Origin: Zea mays
Taxonomy: Eukaryota; Streptophyta; Magnoliopsida; Poales; Poaceae
Direction: 5' to 3'
Assembly: GCF_902167145.1 (NCBI RefSeq)
Contig: NC_050104.1
Location: 7,028,001 to 7,092,000 of the forward strand
Length of the DNA: 64,000 nt
The notes under the pieces are model-generated. The model saw only the letters and a program-made list of their open reading frames with translations, had not been told where the DNA came from and did not search any database. Positions within the stretch are counted from its first letter, which is position 1; each line of letters begins with the position of its first letter. Positions 1 through 11,888 of the stretch are shown one piece after another. Position numbers and translations under genes: made by a program.

Positions 1-1178
1 GTTGCTCGCAACGGGTTGGAATTATGCTTAGGTGCGGCGTTGTTTATTAGCGATTGTTATGTGAATATGTGCACTAAGTTGTGTGTCAAAACAGGTGGTG
101 GACCTCCGGATCGTACTTAGTACCTTTCCAAATCCCCGGTGAAGGCAAGTAAAAACAGTGATGGTTTATATCATTCGGTTGTATTATGTGTCCTGTTCTT
201 GATTCATATAAGTATCAAATGTGTTTATCATCGAATTTCATTATAAGAATTGTTGTTTGAAGTTATTCATGTTCTACTATTTTAAATATATTGAGGGCAT
301 TGTTCGAGCATGTTATATGTGTTGATTCTTATTTTGAGAAAGTGGAAGTATCTATCTAACACATGTTAAATGGGGTGGACTTATGTTGGTTTGTCATGCA
401 TAGTGCATCCATCATTCTTTGCATTGAAGTTTCGTCATGATCATATGGTCCGACCGTACCGGTACAATAAGCATCGTATGTTGCCCGTGGAGGGGTACGA
501 TGCAGGTTCATATCCCTAGAGGTATGAAGGCAGAAGTCATTATTGCATTTGTAGTCATGTGCACTCATGAGGAATATGTTGAACCTGTCATGGATATGTT
601 AATATTGTGGATCTTTTCTTTGTGATTTTGGAACTGGGCGTTTGGTACTTTGTATACTTGTTTCACTCTAATATTTAAGAAGGGAGTTGTGAACTCCGTG
701 GTTGGTAAAACACTATTCTTTACGTTGTGCAACTGTTGCTTGATCATTTTACTTGCTGAGATGTGTCATCCCACTCTTGCTTGGGGAAAGGAGTGAAGTA
801 GCAGCACGATCACTACACCTCTAAACAACTTTACCACTGCTTAGTGATGGTTTTAATCAGGGGCTTCGGGTCAAGATTGTTGGTCATTTCTAAATAGTGT
901 GTGCAAGTGGTCTAATATGTTCTAGTCATTATGGTGGTGTATTTTTGGCTAGCTGAATTAATCTTGTTCTGAATGTTTACTTTTCTCTTGCATCATGTTT
1001 ATACACTGTGGATTACCTTTCTCTTGCATCATGTTTAAACATTGTGGTTTCTTCGTTATGCAACTTTCAAGGGAGGTGCTGCCAAATTTTTCCTTTCCGT
1101 CTTCATCTTTTTATACATAACAATTTGGGGAAAGTGTTTTGGTGACATCCATTATGTTTGGGAAAATGGGGTGTTACA
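1..1178 (-). mobile_element. LTR fragment, family A (TGTAACACC start)
   Basis: Read on the minus strand, this piece begins TGTAACACCCC at 1178 and runs off the left edge of the window. Blocks at 1-130, 380-620 and 740-830 are recognisable reverse complements of 63590-63760, 63160-63345 and 62900-63000, and the 430-540 block also matches 32580-32700, including the shared stretch around the GTACCGGTACGGTCGGAC motif. Three copies in one window and TG at the 5' end make an LTR the best explanation. No coding region is visible and the internal part of the element is outside the window. The superfamily cannot be read from the LTR alone. Confidence 0.7.
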
Positions 1179-2197
1179 CTTATACTACAGAGAAGCAAGT
1201 AGAAGAGCGTGCTATAAGTTGTACATTAGAAAAATAGCATACAAATCTATAAAATCAATTTCCATTTCTGACCCCATGAATTGAGATAGCCTTACATATA
1301 AATTTTGGAAAGTTATGGAATGTCATGTTCTAAAGAAATAGCCTACTCTATTAGTTAGATTTTAATTTCTCCAAATGAAGAGAAACAAACAGGGCCTTAT
1401 TTCTTTTTTCTCTAGTTTACTGACCGTCGGCTCAGACAGACCCTGTAAAGGGTCATGTACTCTAAATTATAGAGAAGATTCTCGTCCCCTAATCCTTCCA
1501 GCAACGTCATCTAAACGTCCTCTAAATTTAGAGGACGTTGTTGGATCCTCTATATATAGAGTTTTTCTCTCCTCTACTCTATCCATTTGAATACTTTAAA
1601 CAACTGGTTTTGCAAAACTAAAATATGTACAACACATTTGAGAGTATGACAAATATGTATGTACAAAAATTAAAATTTTTAAAATATCTCTAATATAGAT
1701 ATTTACATATAGAAGATGTGATTTAGAGGACGTTATTGGATAGGAAGAAGATATAGAAGGTGTAATTTTTTAGAGCGAATTGTAAATGACAGATATAAAT
1801 AATAGATATAAAGAAAGTGGTGTAAAATCTCATACTCATCCATGGCCATGCAGTTCCGGTGGTCTGGTCCGAGAGACAGCTGCTACCAGTCACGCTGCTA
1901 CGTACGGCTGCGGTTACGTACCAGTCACACCAGTTACATGCAGGACCAGACGGCCACTAGCGCGGCCACGTGCGGGCCTGCAATGGCTCGGCCAACGCTC
2001 TTCCGTCCGTCCGTCCGTCCGTCCATGACGTGCCTCTCCACTGGCCTGCCGTCGCCATTACTGTGGCTGCAATCTGCATGCATGCACGCACGGATGCATC
2101 GTTTTTTTGGTAGGCGCGCGACATTAGCATTCTGTTTGGCTGTTTCATGTCAGACAGCTTTGACCGATGCGTACCTAGATACTTTCAAAGATTAAAT
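1179..2197. other. Unassigned interval with palindrome and GC-rich patch
   Basis: No supported gene. An AT-rich left half contains a 26-bp palindrome (1514-1539) and a partial echo of its arm at 1721-1742. A GC-rich patch at about 1840-2110 includes a (TCCG)n run at 2002-2024 and short overlapping open frames that look like chance openings. The motif CAAACAGGGCCTTA near 1388-1400 resembles a Tourist-type terminal inverted repeat end, but I could not find its partner. Confidence 0.5.
1514..1539. repeat. 26-bp perfect palindrome
   Basis: The arm AACGTCCTCTAAA is followed directly by its reverse complement, with no loop. The half TTTAGAGGACGTT recurs almost unchanged at about 1721-1733 followed by ATTGGA, and the palindrome itself is followed by GTTGGA. 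This suggests a small inverted-repeat element or its remnant rather than a regulatory site. Confidence 0.75.
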
Positions 2198-2645
2198 TGT
2201 AACAACCAAAATCCTGTTTTAAAATTTATAAACAGGTTCTTCAAACGTTACGAATTAAAAATATTATTACTAAGAACTTTCTTCCTTAGAAGTGTGTGGA
2301 TAAATAATAATTACAAATGGTTCAAACGTAGATTTAACTTTTGAAAGTAGACATTGAATTTGGGACGGGAAAAAACAACAAAGGACACCAGAGGATATTT
2401 TCTATTAAAATAAACAAGTAATATTGAGATTTGAGTAAACTTTTAAAAGGTGCAAATAGTATTTTTAATGAAATAAAGTAACTAACTATTATATATTAGC
2501 CTCACCTAAATTAAATAATAGGGAGTGAATGTCAAATTTCGAATATACTTTTAAATTATAAATGCATGTCCTACAATTGTTATTTTCATACGACATATCC
2601 TACAATTAATATCCTTCAACGCTTCAATTGGTATCATTTAACTTA
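2198..2645 (+). mobile_element. LTR-like fragment starting TGTAACAACC
   Basis: The segment starts TGTAACAACCAAAATCC after an AT-rich flank. Near 2616-2634 it has CGCTTCA followed by ATTGGTATCA, which resembles an LTR 3' end joined to a Sirevirus-type primer binding site of the kind seen intact at 27751-27766. The interval is too decayed to prove either end. It may be a remnant of a 5' LTR joined by deletion to the Sirevirus 3' region that follows. Confidence 0.35.
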
Positions 2646-3509
2646 TATGTGTCAAGGTTCGAATTATAGATAATTTGCCCCTCTTCATATCAAAATCAAA
2701 GTGCAAGTCTCCTACAAGTATTCAAAACCTGTATGCACACTTTCAGGGGTAGGTTACTCTCTAATCTAAGTTTTTTAGACTAATACTTGTTTTTCAAGTC
2801 TATTATGTGTAGTAGTCTCAATCAAGGAAAATGGAGTCCCTGGAGAAAGACAATAAGCTTCCACTATAAATCTACAAGAATTTTCAATTGATTCCACAAG
2901 TGCTTTCATTCCACAATTGGTATCATTTACATGTCTTTTGATTAGACTATATTTCATATCTTTTACTTACCATGTTGCTATAAAAGCATATGTTGTCAAA
3001 ATATATCTTTTAATCAAACTATATCTTGCATCTCTCTTTCTCATATGCTTTTCCTAAGTAGAGGATCTCCGTCAGGGGGAGTATTTCTTCGTCTGTGACA
3101 AAGGGGGAGAATACTCTTTCAAAAGGGAGAATACTCATTTAGGGGGAGTATTCCTTTTAGAGGGCATGACTTTTATTTGCTTCCTATATGCTTTTAATGT
3201 CTTCCTTTTCGGTGGTTGATGCCAAAGGGGGAGAAGTTTTAGGGACCAAAGCATGAAAAATATATCAAACACCACCCAATTTAAATTTTTTAATTTTTTT
3301 TATCTTACAAGTGGTTTTGGTCTTTCAAGTATCATTGGTCTAAAATAGGAAGTAAGTGAATTATGGAGTTAGGGGGAGGCTTAAGTCCATAATCTAACTT
3401 TGAGGGGACACTCATGCATCCTAGCAAATAGATTTCATATTTTCATTGAAATGTTTGTTATATTTGTTTGCTTTGGTTGTGTTGTCATCAATCACCAAAA
3501 GGGGGAGAT
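2646..3509 (+). mobile_element. Sirevirus 3' internal non-coding region with repeated polypurine tracts
   Basis: This non-coding stretch lies directly before a TG..CA LTR. It holds at least five copies of a GGGGGAG-type purine motif (about 3075, 3102, 3140, 3226, 3372) before the final tract at 3497-3508 that touches the LTR. Multiple polypurine tracts upstream of the 3' LTR are a published hallmark of plant Sirevirus (Ty1/copia) elements. No gag or pol of this copy remains to the left, so the element is truncated at its 5' side. Confidence 0.65.
3497..3508 (+). other. Polypurine tract of the Sirevirus 3' LTR
   Basis: AAAAGGGGGAGA ends one base before the TG of the LTR at 3510. This is the expected primer site for plus-strand DNA synthesis and fixes the orientation of the element as plus. 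Confidence 0.75.
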
Positions 3510-4913
3510 TGTAAGGAAAATGGACCCCAGGCCATTTGGCTAAGTGATTTTGGTATTTAATGATCAACATAACCTTGTGGACTAATGTGTTTGCTAGTGT
3601 TTGTTTTTATAGTTCACAGGATGCGAAGAGGATTGGACTAAGGCACTGAGGAAGCAACACCTCAAAAGAAGACATAAAAGATGCGTAGAAGTCGAAGACT
3701 CAAGAACAAAAGAAGCCCAAGGAAATAACAAAGAAATCCATGAAGTGGACAGTCAGCCAACACACTGGTGGCACAATGGACAATGAACAGTACCTGTTCG
3801 GTGTGCACCGGACCGTCCGGTGGGACACCAAGAAGTCTGCGCAGAGAGGCCCGCAACTAGGTGCTCTCGGGCTGTAGCACCGAACTGTCTAGTATGCACC
3901 AGGCAGTCTGGGTAATGGTCGAATCCAACGGTCGACTGCTACAGACCCCAACGGTCGGCTGACGTGGCCAGAGCAACGGACAGTGAACAATGCATGTCCA
4001 GTGTGTATCGGATTGTCCAGTGCGCCTGTCGACAGAAACAACATCTTTCTGTCCAATGGCTATAATTGAGAAGGAAGGCTATAAATACCGCTGCAAGCGG
4101 CCATTTGAGTGTGTGGGAGCCCAAGCAACATACCAAGGCATATTGTAGACATTTCCAAGTGCTCAAACACCCAAGTGTTTAATATAATCACTCTATGATT
4201 AATGTACGTGCTTTGCGAAGTGCTTAGGTTAGTTAGACTGCATTAGCGCTTGCTCTAGATGAATCCTAGTTAGTTGAGTGAGTTTAGAAAAACCACACAA
4301 CCCCTCGACTCTTGCACGAGCCGTTGTAATTGTACCGAGTGGGGCGAGAGTCTTACGAGGCCGTGAGAACCGCGTTTGTGTCATGGGTGCCTCCGTGTAC
4401 CGGAAGGAATGAGGCCCATGACGTTTTGGTCGGAAGCTCGATAGTGGAGATGGCAGTGAGCGTCCGAGAGGAGACGGAAGTGGAGCACCACTTGAGCGTG
4501 GAGAAGGCCCGCGGCTCTCTACGGAGTTACTCGACCAAGGTGCTTGGCCCTCGCGTGGGCTACCCTTTGCGTAGGGGCACCAACGAGGATTAGTCGGAAC
4601 CTTGCGTGGTTCCGGATACCTCAGTAAAAACACCGGCGTCAACCACGAGAGATTGCATCTCTACCTTGCTATTTACCTTCCGCATTTATATTAAGTATTT
4701 AAGTTTCAATCTTGCCTTTCTAGTTAGACTATTTAGGATTGAAACTTAGGGTTTTCGGTAGAGATAACAACACTTAGACAAAACCTAGTTTGCACATTCT
4801 AGATTGTTGATTTGCGTAGGTTTTGCTCTAGGGATTTAATTGTGGCCTAGTTTAGATAAAGTTTTTTAGAAGTCCTAATTCAGTCCCCCTCTTAGGCGTC
4901 ACTGTTTCCTTCA
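3510..4913 (+). repeat. 3' LTR of a Sirevirus (copia) element, 1404 bp
   Basis: The segment starts TGTAAGGAAAATGG just after the polypurine tract and ends GTTTCCTTCA. It contains a TATAAATA box at 4080-4087 and the CACCGGACCGTCCGGTG palindrome near 3807-3823, a motif typical of grass Sirevirus LTRs. The downstream part ends in a CCCCCTCTTAGGCGTC stretch like the CCCCCCTCTTGGGCATC at the end of the LTR at 26301-27751. The two LTRs share general layout but are not close copies. Several short open frames across it are not considered genes. Confidence 0.75.
4080..4087 (+). promoter_or_regulatory. TATA box of the Sirevirus LTR
   Basis: TATAAATA lies in the middle of the LTR and is followed by CCGCTGC. 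As this is a 3' LTR, transcription from here would read outward into the flanking DNA. Confidence 0.55.
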
Positions 4914-5961
4914 GGATTAATGTTATACCGAATTATGATCATGTTCCATTATTTTTTTGATTTGATTATTATTCATGATAAGATTATTATGTTAATTGGA
5001 ACATGGAGCGACCACCCCGAAAAATAGTGCTACCACAAGGGTGGAATGGGACGCCCTTGGCTGAATAATTAGGAAAGCTAGTGTGACTTAATCCTTTCCT
5101 GAAAGGGGCAGGCGGGGTGGAGTGCAGGTATATGGAGGTCCTCGGGTCGGACTATCTGTAAACCTTTTCGGACGAGGGATTCCTATATCGCCTTCGACCC
5201 AGAATCCGTAGCGGGTACTCTCATCTAGTGGAACTTTGTAAAGGCCTCGCAGTGGATCCCTAGCCATTCACCTTGGGGGTATCTAAAGGTCTTGCAAACT
5301 CTGGCTAAATGGGAAACACATCTTGTGGGTAAAGATGTGCAACCTCTGCAGAGTGTAAAATTGGTATATTAGCCATGCTCACGGTCATGAGCGGCTCGGA
5401 CCCTCACATGATTAACTTATGGAATTAAACTTAATCTGTCATATGCATTTCATTGCAGGAATTATTATTAATTGTGATCTCTTATTCAAATGGGATGGTA
5501 TCTATTTATACTTAGCAACTGCTAATAAAACTTTGACCAACTTGTTAGAAGCAATGCTCAACCTTAACAATTCCCTTTGGTACGCCTTACACTTCACATG
5601 AGCCCCCACCATAAGTGAGCTCATGCACATTATTCCCCACAACTTGTTGAGCGATGAATGTATGTGAGCTCACTCCTGTCGTACTCACCCCAGGTCAAGG
5701 ACAGGTACCGCAATATGAGGAGCATGAAGGATGTCGTGATGGGTTTGTGAGAGGTTTAGGCTGTCGTCTCCCAGTCAACTATAGTTGCGGAGGATCGTTA
5801 TCGTCATATGATGTAATTATTTAGCTATTTTGTACAGAACCCCTCTTATATAATAAAGATGTGACATTTATTTCTATACCATGAGTCATCATATGTGTGA
5901 GACTTGATCCTAGCACAGATTTGATTCATGCTCGGGTTTGCCCTTAAATTCGGGTGTGACA
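4914..5961 (-). mobile_element. LTR fragment, family B (TGTCACACCCG start)
   Basis: On the minus strand the fragment begins TGTCACACCCGAATTTAAGG at 5961. The 5000-5640 part is a clear reverse complement of 25232-25870, and 5640-5690 matches 22410-22450, so this is the same LTR family as the copy at 22130-26300 in opposite orientation. The Sirevirus 3' LTR abuts it at 4913/4914, consistent with that element having inserted into an older family B LTR. No coding sequence is visible. Confidence 0.65.
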
Positions 5962-6829
5962 TAAATACACTAAAAACTCGTTCATTCAATCCAATACATC
6001 TAGGGGCGGGCCCTAGATTTAGATGTGGGTATTTGAAACTTTAGTGGAACACATTTTTTGACGGACTAAAGACTAGTTTTGTAGCGTTTAGACATATATA
6101 ATTAATTATAGTATTATATAGAAGTAGTTTCATTGTATAGAGAATATATAGCACATAACTGGGCATACACATTACACAACTAGTAAACCATAACTCATGC
6201 AACAAAAAATAAATCATAAGATAATATTATTCAACACTCAACATATGAAAGTATTAATTGTTTGATGTAATCAAGTGACTAGTGGCAATATCTAAGATAC
6301 ATAGAAATAATTTAGTGGCTGGATGCAGGTTGCGACATTGTTTGGCACTGGTTGTAAGTCGCCGTGGGCAGCGTGCCACCATCGTTCATTGGGATAGGGT
6401 TGCATGTGCGTCACGTCGCACGTTGAGCATGTAGAGAGGTGATAGTGCATATATTATATATACATGTATCATAATTTGTTTCACCAAAAATAATGAGTAT
6501 TCAGTTGAATACCTTTGATTCAATATGGGTCCACCCATAAATACATTTACCCTTGTATCTTATTCACTACAACCCCTCAAGACACTACTTATTTATGTGG
6601 GTTGTATGGGTGAAGCCATATATTAGACTTAGAAAATTGTGCTAGAGACGTTACTTCACCATGATATGTCTCTAGTGTTTTTTTACACTTACGCCTTAGC
6701 GATCTCTTAAGATACGTGTCATTTATGTATGTTGTATATGCCCTACTAAGGCCACTCTCATTTATGTTTGTTGTACATGCCCTACTAAGGCGATTCTAAT
6801 TGGAACTTTCATGAGAGTTTTATTCTCAT
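5962..6829. other. Unassigned AT-rich interval
   Basis: No gene is supported. The only structure I see is a direct duplication of about 46 bp at 6719-6790, where CATTTATGT..GTTGTA..ATGCCCTACTAAGGC occurs twice in tandem with few differences. The rest reads as decayed repeat DNA. Confidence 0.5.
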
Positions 6830-7625
6830 CACTACTAGAAAATTGGTCTATAGCCATAGATTATAGCAACAACACAAATTTCATTGCATAGCTATGTGTT
6901 ATTCCCACAACTTTGAAAAATGGTTGCGATATGTAGACTTTGTTGCCATAATTTTTTTTATGTTGCAACAATTTTTAGTTTTGTTGTAAGAGGTAGGTGT
7001 TATGGCTACAATTTGCAAAACCATTGCAATATGTTAATCAGTATTACCACGAGTTGCATGTGGTTGCAATACTATTGAATTCCGTTGCAAAATTGTGATG
7101 CTTCTTGCCACAAATTAAAAATTGGTTGTAATATAGTTACCTATATTGCCACAAATATCTTGTGTTGCTATGGTCTTACTGATTGTTGCAAAATCATGTT
7201 GTGTATTGTGACGAAGATCTGAATGGAGGCAATATATATTGATTTTGTTGCAGAAGTTGTAATGTCATTGTAAAAAATAATCATAATCAAATATTTAGTT
7301 ATTTTTATTAACAATAAATATAGTAGTCTAGTGGCAGAGTTGTTTGGTATAGACAATGAGACATGTGTTCCCAAATTTGACCATTTTTTCTTTTTTAGTG
7401 TTATTTGGCCGAGGCAACTAATATGGACAACAACATTTTGTTTTGTTGCGACAACTGGAGCTATTGTAATGAGACTAAAAACAGTTGCCATAAACTTTTG
7501 CCACTCTGTTTTCTGCAACGATTGGCAACGAAAGTGATATTATAGCAAATGGTAGAACTTGCCACGAATTATGGCCTTTTGCAATGATATTTTTCCCATT
7601 GCAAGAGGGTGATTGTTTACTAGTG
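6830..7625. mobile_element. Non-autonomous CACTA element, 796 bp, TSD CAT
   Basis: It begins CACTACTAGAAAA and ends TGTTTACTAGTG, whose reverse complement is CACTAGTAAACA, so both tips carry the CACTA signature. It is flanked on both sides by the trinucleotide CAT (6827-6829 and 7626-7628), the 3-bp duplication expected of this superfamily. The interior is built of many short degenerate repeats around GTTGC and TTGCCACAA in both orientations, matching the subterminal repeats that CACTA transposases bind. There is no transposase inside, so movement would depend on another element. The open frames at 7168-7537 are chance openings in this repetitive interior. Confidence 0.85.
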
Positions 7626-8358
7626 CATTAAATGACATGCCACCTAAGCAAACATGATGATATGCATGCAATTAAATAAAAAGAGATATGAGACCGTTTC
7701 CTGGAAGATGAGGGAGTTTCATGGAGATAAAGCTCTATATACAGTGTTTCCTAGACAAATATTGGTTTGCTAGCTTTGCCTTTTTTCTCATCTGCTTCGA
7801 CCATGAGACAAAAAAACAACCGCTAATTTCTAGTAGGCAGACACATGTCACGACATAGAAGAAAGCTATAGCACTACCTCTCTACAACTGCCCTTAGAGC
7901 AAGACTAATAATATGGCCGATTGCTGGCTATAAGAATCTTTACAACCAACTTCTTAGTCCACTTATATAATAGTTAGTTCTTCAATATTGATGGGTGACT
8001 CATTTGTTTCTCTCACAAGGTTTCTTAGTTCACGTGTCTAAGCCGAATGTACGTTTACAGTCTGCTTCTTCTCTCTTATCTTCTCGCTCCTCCATCTCAA
8101 CATTTAGCTAGCTTATAGCTTGTTATTGTACTTGCTTTTAGAGCAGTTATAATAAGATGATGTATGCGGGCTACAAGAGATGCCACATCATATTTGTGGT
8201 GATGTGGAAGAAAGAGAAATGGAGAGAGAAAGTGAGTGGACTGCTCACTAGTAGTCAATTGGGAATGTGCTACACGTACACTCCAAGACTCTTTATGACA
8301 GAAAGAGATTGACCAAGTATTAAATATATAATTTATATCAGAAAAGAGTTATTATATG
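7626..8358. other. Interval with a probable MITE at about 7897-8142
   Basis: Most of this interval is unassigned. At 7897 the sequence TTAGAGCAAGACTAATAATA is mirrored near 8125-8142 by TATTGTACTTGCTTTTA, giving imperfect terminal inverted repeats about 246 bp apart. This resembles a common grass MITE type with GAGCAAG..AATA tips. No clear target duplication could be fixed because TTAGAGCA occurs at both borders. No gene is present. Confidence 0.4.
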
Positions 8359-8523
8359 CAGCAACGAAGCCAAAGCAAATATAAGGGGTGCACCTCTCTT
8401 GTAGATGCATAGAGATAGGATGTGGGTGATACATATATAGTAAAAAAATTGACTATTAGAACTGAATTTTGGATTTTTGGGGGTGCATGTGCACCCACAA
8501 TCCACCATGTAGCTTTATCCCTG
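8359..8523. mobile_element. hAT-type MITE, 165 bp, TSD ATTATATG
   Basis: The element starts CAGCAACGAAGC and ends AGCTTTATCCCTG (reverse complement CAGGGATAAAGCT), giving similar terminal inverted repeats. It is flanked by a perfect 8-bp duplication, ATTATATG, at 8351-8358 and 8524-8531. The 8-bp duplication and CAG tips indicate the hAT superfamily. It has no coding capacity. Confidence 0.85.
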
Positions 8524-9022
8524 ATTATATGTGCGTAGACTTTTAGTTAGTTATATGTAACAACATAAAGCCTACTATAGGTTATGTTATAACCTTGCTG
8601 TTAGATAACTTTTCCCCTCAAAATCTTACCTTTGAGATTGTTGCCTAGGCAGGCACGTTTCTCTAGGCCACTACCACACGCATATGCATTGATGCTAACC
8701 AATTATTGTTAATCCGCGTTTTTGCGTTGACGAGGGATTAGCGTGGTATGGTTCCTCCATATATATAGCTGCTTGATATTGTCGAGAGTCATGCATGGCT
8801 CCGGGACACACAACGCATGCATGCATACATAGTGGTAAGTGCAGTCCCAACCCACAACGTAATCTAGTTTTTATAGCATTAATTCAGCTGCCATATAAGT
8901 TAAAAGATGATGTGACAATCAATTAAATGAAGAAAGAGTAAGAAATTAGTTCTTGCATAAGACTTGGTTTCAACACGATATCCAATACACGATGAGAGAA
9001 GAGGGGTATTAAATTCAGTTAA
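8524..9022. other. Unassigned interval
   Basis: No gene, repeat boundary or RNA gene is seen here. Short ATGCATGC runs occur at about 8814-8826. Confidence 0.5.
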
Positions 9023-9307
9023 GGCCCTGTTTGGGAACAAAGTTTTGAAAACCACAGTTTTTGAAATACTACAGTATACTTTAGTCATGACAATACCGCA
9101 GTTTACAATACCACAATTTTGGAAACTGAGGTCCAGACCTAAGTTTAGAATACCTTAAAACAACTATAGTATTTGCAATACTTCAGTTTTGAAAACAGAT
9201 ATTTTAGTCAGCTTGCCAAACATCATTCTGTATATAATACTGCAGTATTTGAGAATACTGCAGTATTCTTCCAAAACTGTGAAAAAACTTCACTCCCAAA
9301 CACCCCC
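9023..9307. mobile_element. Tourist-like MITE (PIF/Harbinger), 285 bp, TSD TAA
   Basis: It begins GGCCCTGTTTGGGAACAAAGTTTT and ends AAAACTTCACTCCCAAACACCCCC, so the tips are inverted repeats. It is flanked by TAA at 9020-9022 and 9308-9310. TTA/TAA duplication plus a GGCCCTGTTTGG tip is characteristic of Tourist elements. Internal AT-rich repeats on the ACTGCAGTATT theme make the body partly self-complementary. Confidence 0.85.
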
Positions 9308-9415
9308 TAAGTAATAATATTTGCATTGGAGAGGTAGTGTCTAGTAGTAGTTTCTAGATGACGTGGATGCTATAGAAATTATAAGTACTGTTTTGGGTTG
9401 GGACGGCTGTATAAA

Positions 9416-9577
9416 GGGTGTTTGGTTTGAGGAATCACTCTATCTAAATTGAGATGGTGCATCATGAGCTTATTCCTCAAATCTGGTGGGATGACCTTAT
9501 TTCTCGTATTAGTACTAACTAACTATTAGAAATTAGGTGGTGATGGATCAACTCATTCCATTTCACGAACCAAACAA
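9416..9577. mobile_element. Probable MITE with TGTTTGGTT tips
   Basis: The left end GGGTGTTTGGTTTGAGGAAT and the right end TTTCACGAACCAAACA are inverted relatives, and the inner parts (CACTCTATCTA.. and ..TGATGGATCAACTCATTCC) continue the complementarity. The target duplication is not clear, so the exact borders may be a few bases off. No coding region. Confidence 0.55.
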
Positions 9578-9913
9578 AAATAGTGAGTTAGATATAGAGC
9601 ATACACGTATACTAGTTTTGTGCACATCGAGGCTGCTGTTCTTGCGACTGGTGCTCGATGTGGTTATGGATGGATAGAACGCTATCGGACTACCATTGGC
9701 CGTTAAATTAGAATCCTTATTTTATGATTTAAATCGATAATAACAGTATATTCAACAGTAATTGTTGAATTATTGTTATCGTAGGTTTATAATTACAACC
9801 AACGATAATAACAGTGATATATCACCAGTCGTTGTAGCCACGAACCAGAGCAATAAAAACCCGTCGATTACCGCTGGTTTTTGTCAACAATTGATAGTTA
9901 TATATTACTTTAT

Positions 9914-10033
9914 AAGGGCTAGTTCGGAAACACTATTTTCATAAGAGATTTTCATTTTCCCAAGGAAAATTAGTTTATTTTTCCTTGGGAAAATGAAAAT
10001 CTCTCGGAAAAATAGACTTCCCAAACTATCCTT
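9914..10033. mobile_element. Near-perfect hairpin MITE, 120 bp
   Basis: The core is a perfect inverted repeat: GAGATTTTCATTTTCCC and AAGGAAAA are mirrored after a 9-nt loop by TTTTCCTT and GGGAAAATGAAAATCTC. The outer arms (GGGCTAGTTCGGAAA and TTCCCAAACTATCC) pair with a few mismatches. The whole unit could fold as a single hairpin. TAA and TTA flank the two ends, so the superfamily is uncertain. Confidence 0.7.
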
Positions 10034-11888
10034 AAAAATATAACTTTTCACATGGAATCTCAATAATATAAACTTGTTGGCGTCTCAATAAGGTCATACT
10101 TTAGGATACTAATAATACGTCTTCCGGAAATCCCATTAACAAAAGGAAACTTGAGTACTCGACGATAGCCCGGCTAACGTCAACCGCGTGTCCATAGGGC
10201 CAGGGCCACGCACCAAGGGGCCTTGCTCGGCTCTTGCAAAGTCAGGGGTCCACCACACCAAAGGACAATCAGGTCCTAGAGAATTTCAGACCTCCAGGGC
10301 TCTCTCGGCCTCTGGTGCCTTCCATACAAGGTGGTCAGCCTTTTAGATCTTCGAAACCCTCTCGGTCGCGCCTGAGAACATCTAGCAGGTTGGGAACCAA
10401 ACTAACTACTCAACCTAGGTTGGGGGCTCTATAGACTTGGGACTATTACTATACCTCCAAGGAATCCATTAATATCCCCCTTGAAGCGAAGCAGTCCCAT
10501 AAGTAGAAACCCCCAAGATAGGATGGCTCTAGGCGAAGATCCCACCAGGGCTAGACTGGCCCCTAGCACTACTACTCTCGTGCCATGTCTGCCTTACTCA
10601 TGACAACTGCCTAGTATTGTGTAGTCACGATAAGACTTTCGTACATCACATTAAATGTAATACGATATTGCAGATAAGGAAGTGCATTGTGGCCACGTTA
10701 GATGTCATATGTATACTCGAGGCCCAATGCATGCCACCTTCCATGTAGCCACAACAATAGACATCTAGGGTACTTGAGGTCACTATGAAATATGTTCCAT
10801 CGTCCTTGTAGCCATGCCTGAACATGCTAACGTGCTAGCAAGCATTATAAAGTATAATCAACTATAACATTTACCAACTATGACATGTGTGGCGATGTGA
10901 TCTTTAGTCATGCCGCTACGATAGAATGTACCAACCCTTACAACAAGATGAGCTCAACATTGTGGCACGACTAAGGCATACACCATGTACGACTCGATGT
11001 CTAAGACAAGATAGGAGTAGTTGAGTATATGCTAGGCAAGTTCCACCACTCAAAATTCATGTATCGCTCTCACATTTGAGCTATTAAAGAGAAAAGTATA
11101 GCATCATAAAGGAGGATCTTGGATTTTCTAGGGTTCAAACATGTTAGCATTTGGCTTCTAATTATGTTGTTTGCTTCCAGACTATGAGAAACACATAGGT
11201 AAACTAGGGAATAGATAATCTAGAGAATTCTCACAAGAACCAAAAGGGAAAGGAAAGCTTAGTTGATATCTAAGCATGTAATCATCTTCATTGCATCCAT
11301 AAATCTACCATACACAAATAGAACATAATGTAATACAGATTTGTGGCATGAACCTCTATAAATTCTCATGTGTCGGTATCTAGGAAGTACCTAGGATTAC
11401 CATGCCTCTAGCCTGCACCCCTCACTCTATCCTTCAATCATCCATCCTCTCAGGTACCTTTGGTACCCTAGTGTCATTATAGGATGATATTTGGCATAAG
11501 TACAGGTCTGATTTGTTCGTGTGCTTTGCTATGCAGTGCAACAATGGAATCACTAGCACACTCGCACAATGGATTAATCACCTCTAACACCAGCTCCAGG
11601 AACTCCAATCATGAGCCACAACACAAATAGTGTCGCAATCCTATTTAGACTTGTCCTCACCGCCTTAGGCAGGAGGACACTACCTAGTACGTATAACGGT
11701 GTTGTTCCCGTTGACCCCACTTACGTACATGCTCCATCAAAAGTAAATGACACCCTAGAGACATCATAGCACATGCCTCCCTAGGCTCTAAGGGATATGT
11801 TGCTGCTAAATCCTAGCTAGATTGGTGCAATAGGAGTTGGTCGATGGTTTAGTATTTTATCTAGAAGCCAATCGACCTATGAGATAAA
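10034..11888. other. Unassigned interval, probably decayed LTR-element DNA
   Basis: No gene is supported. The first 700 bases have moderately GC-rich text with CCTCGG and CTCGGTCG words like those of Ty3/gypsy LTRs, but I could not define ends. The remainder is neutral-looking sequence without long open frames. Confidence 0.4.

Noticed and set aside
4229..4642. 137-codon minus-strand frame in the Sirevirus LTR
   Set aside because: It lies wholly inside the LTR and shows no domain.
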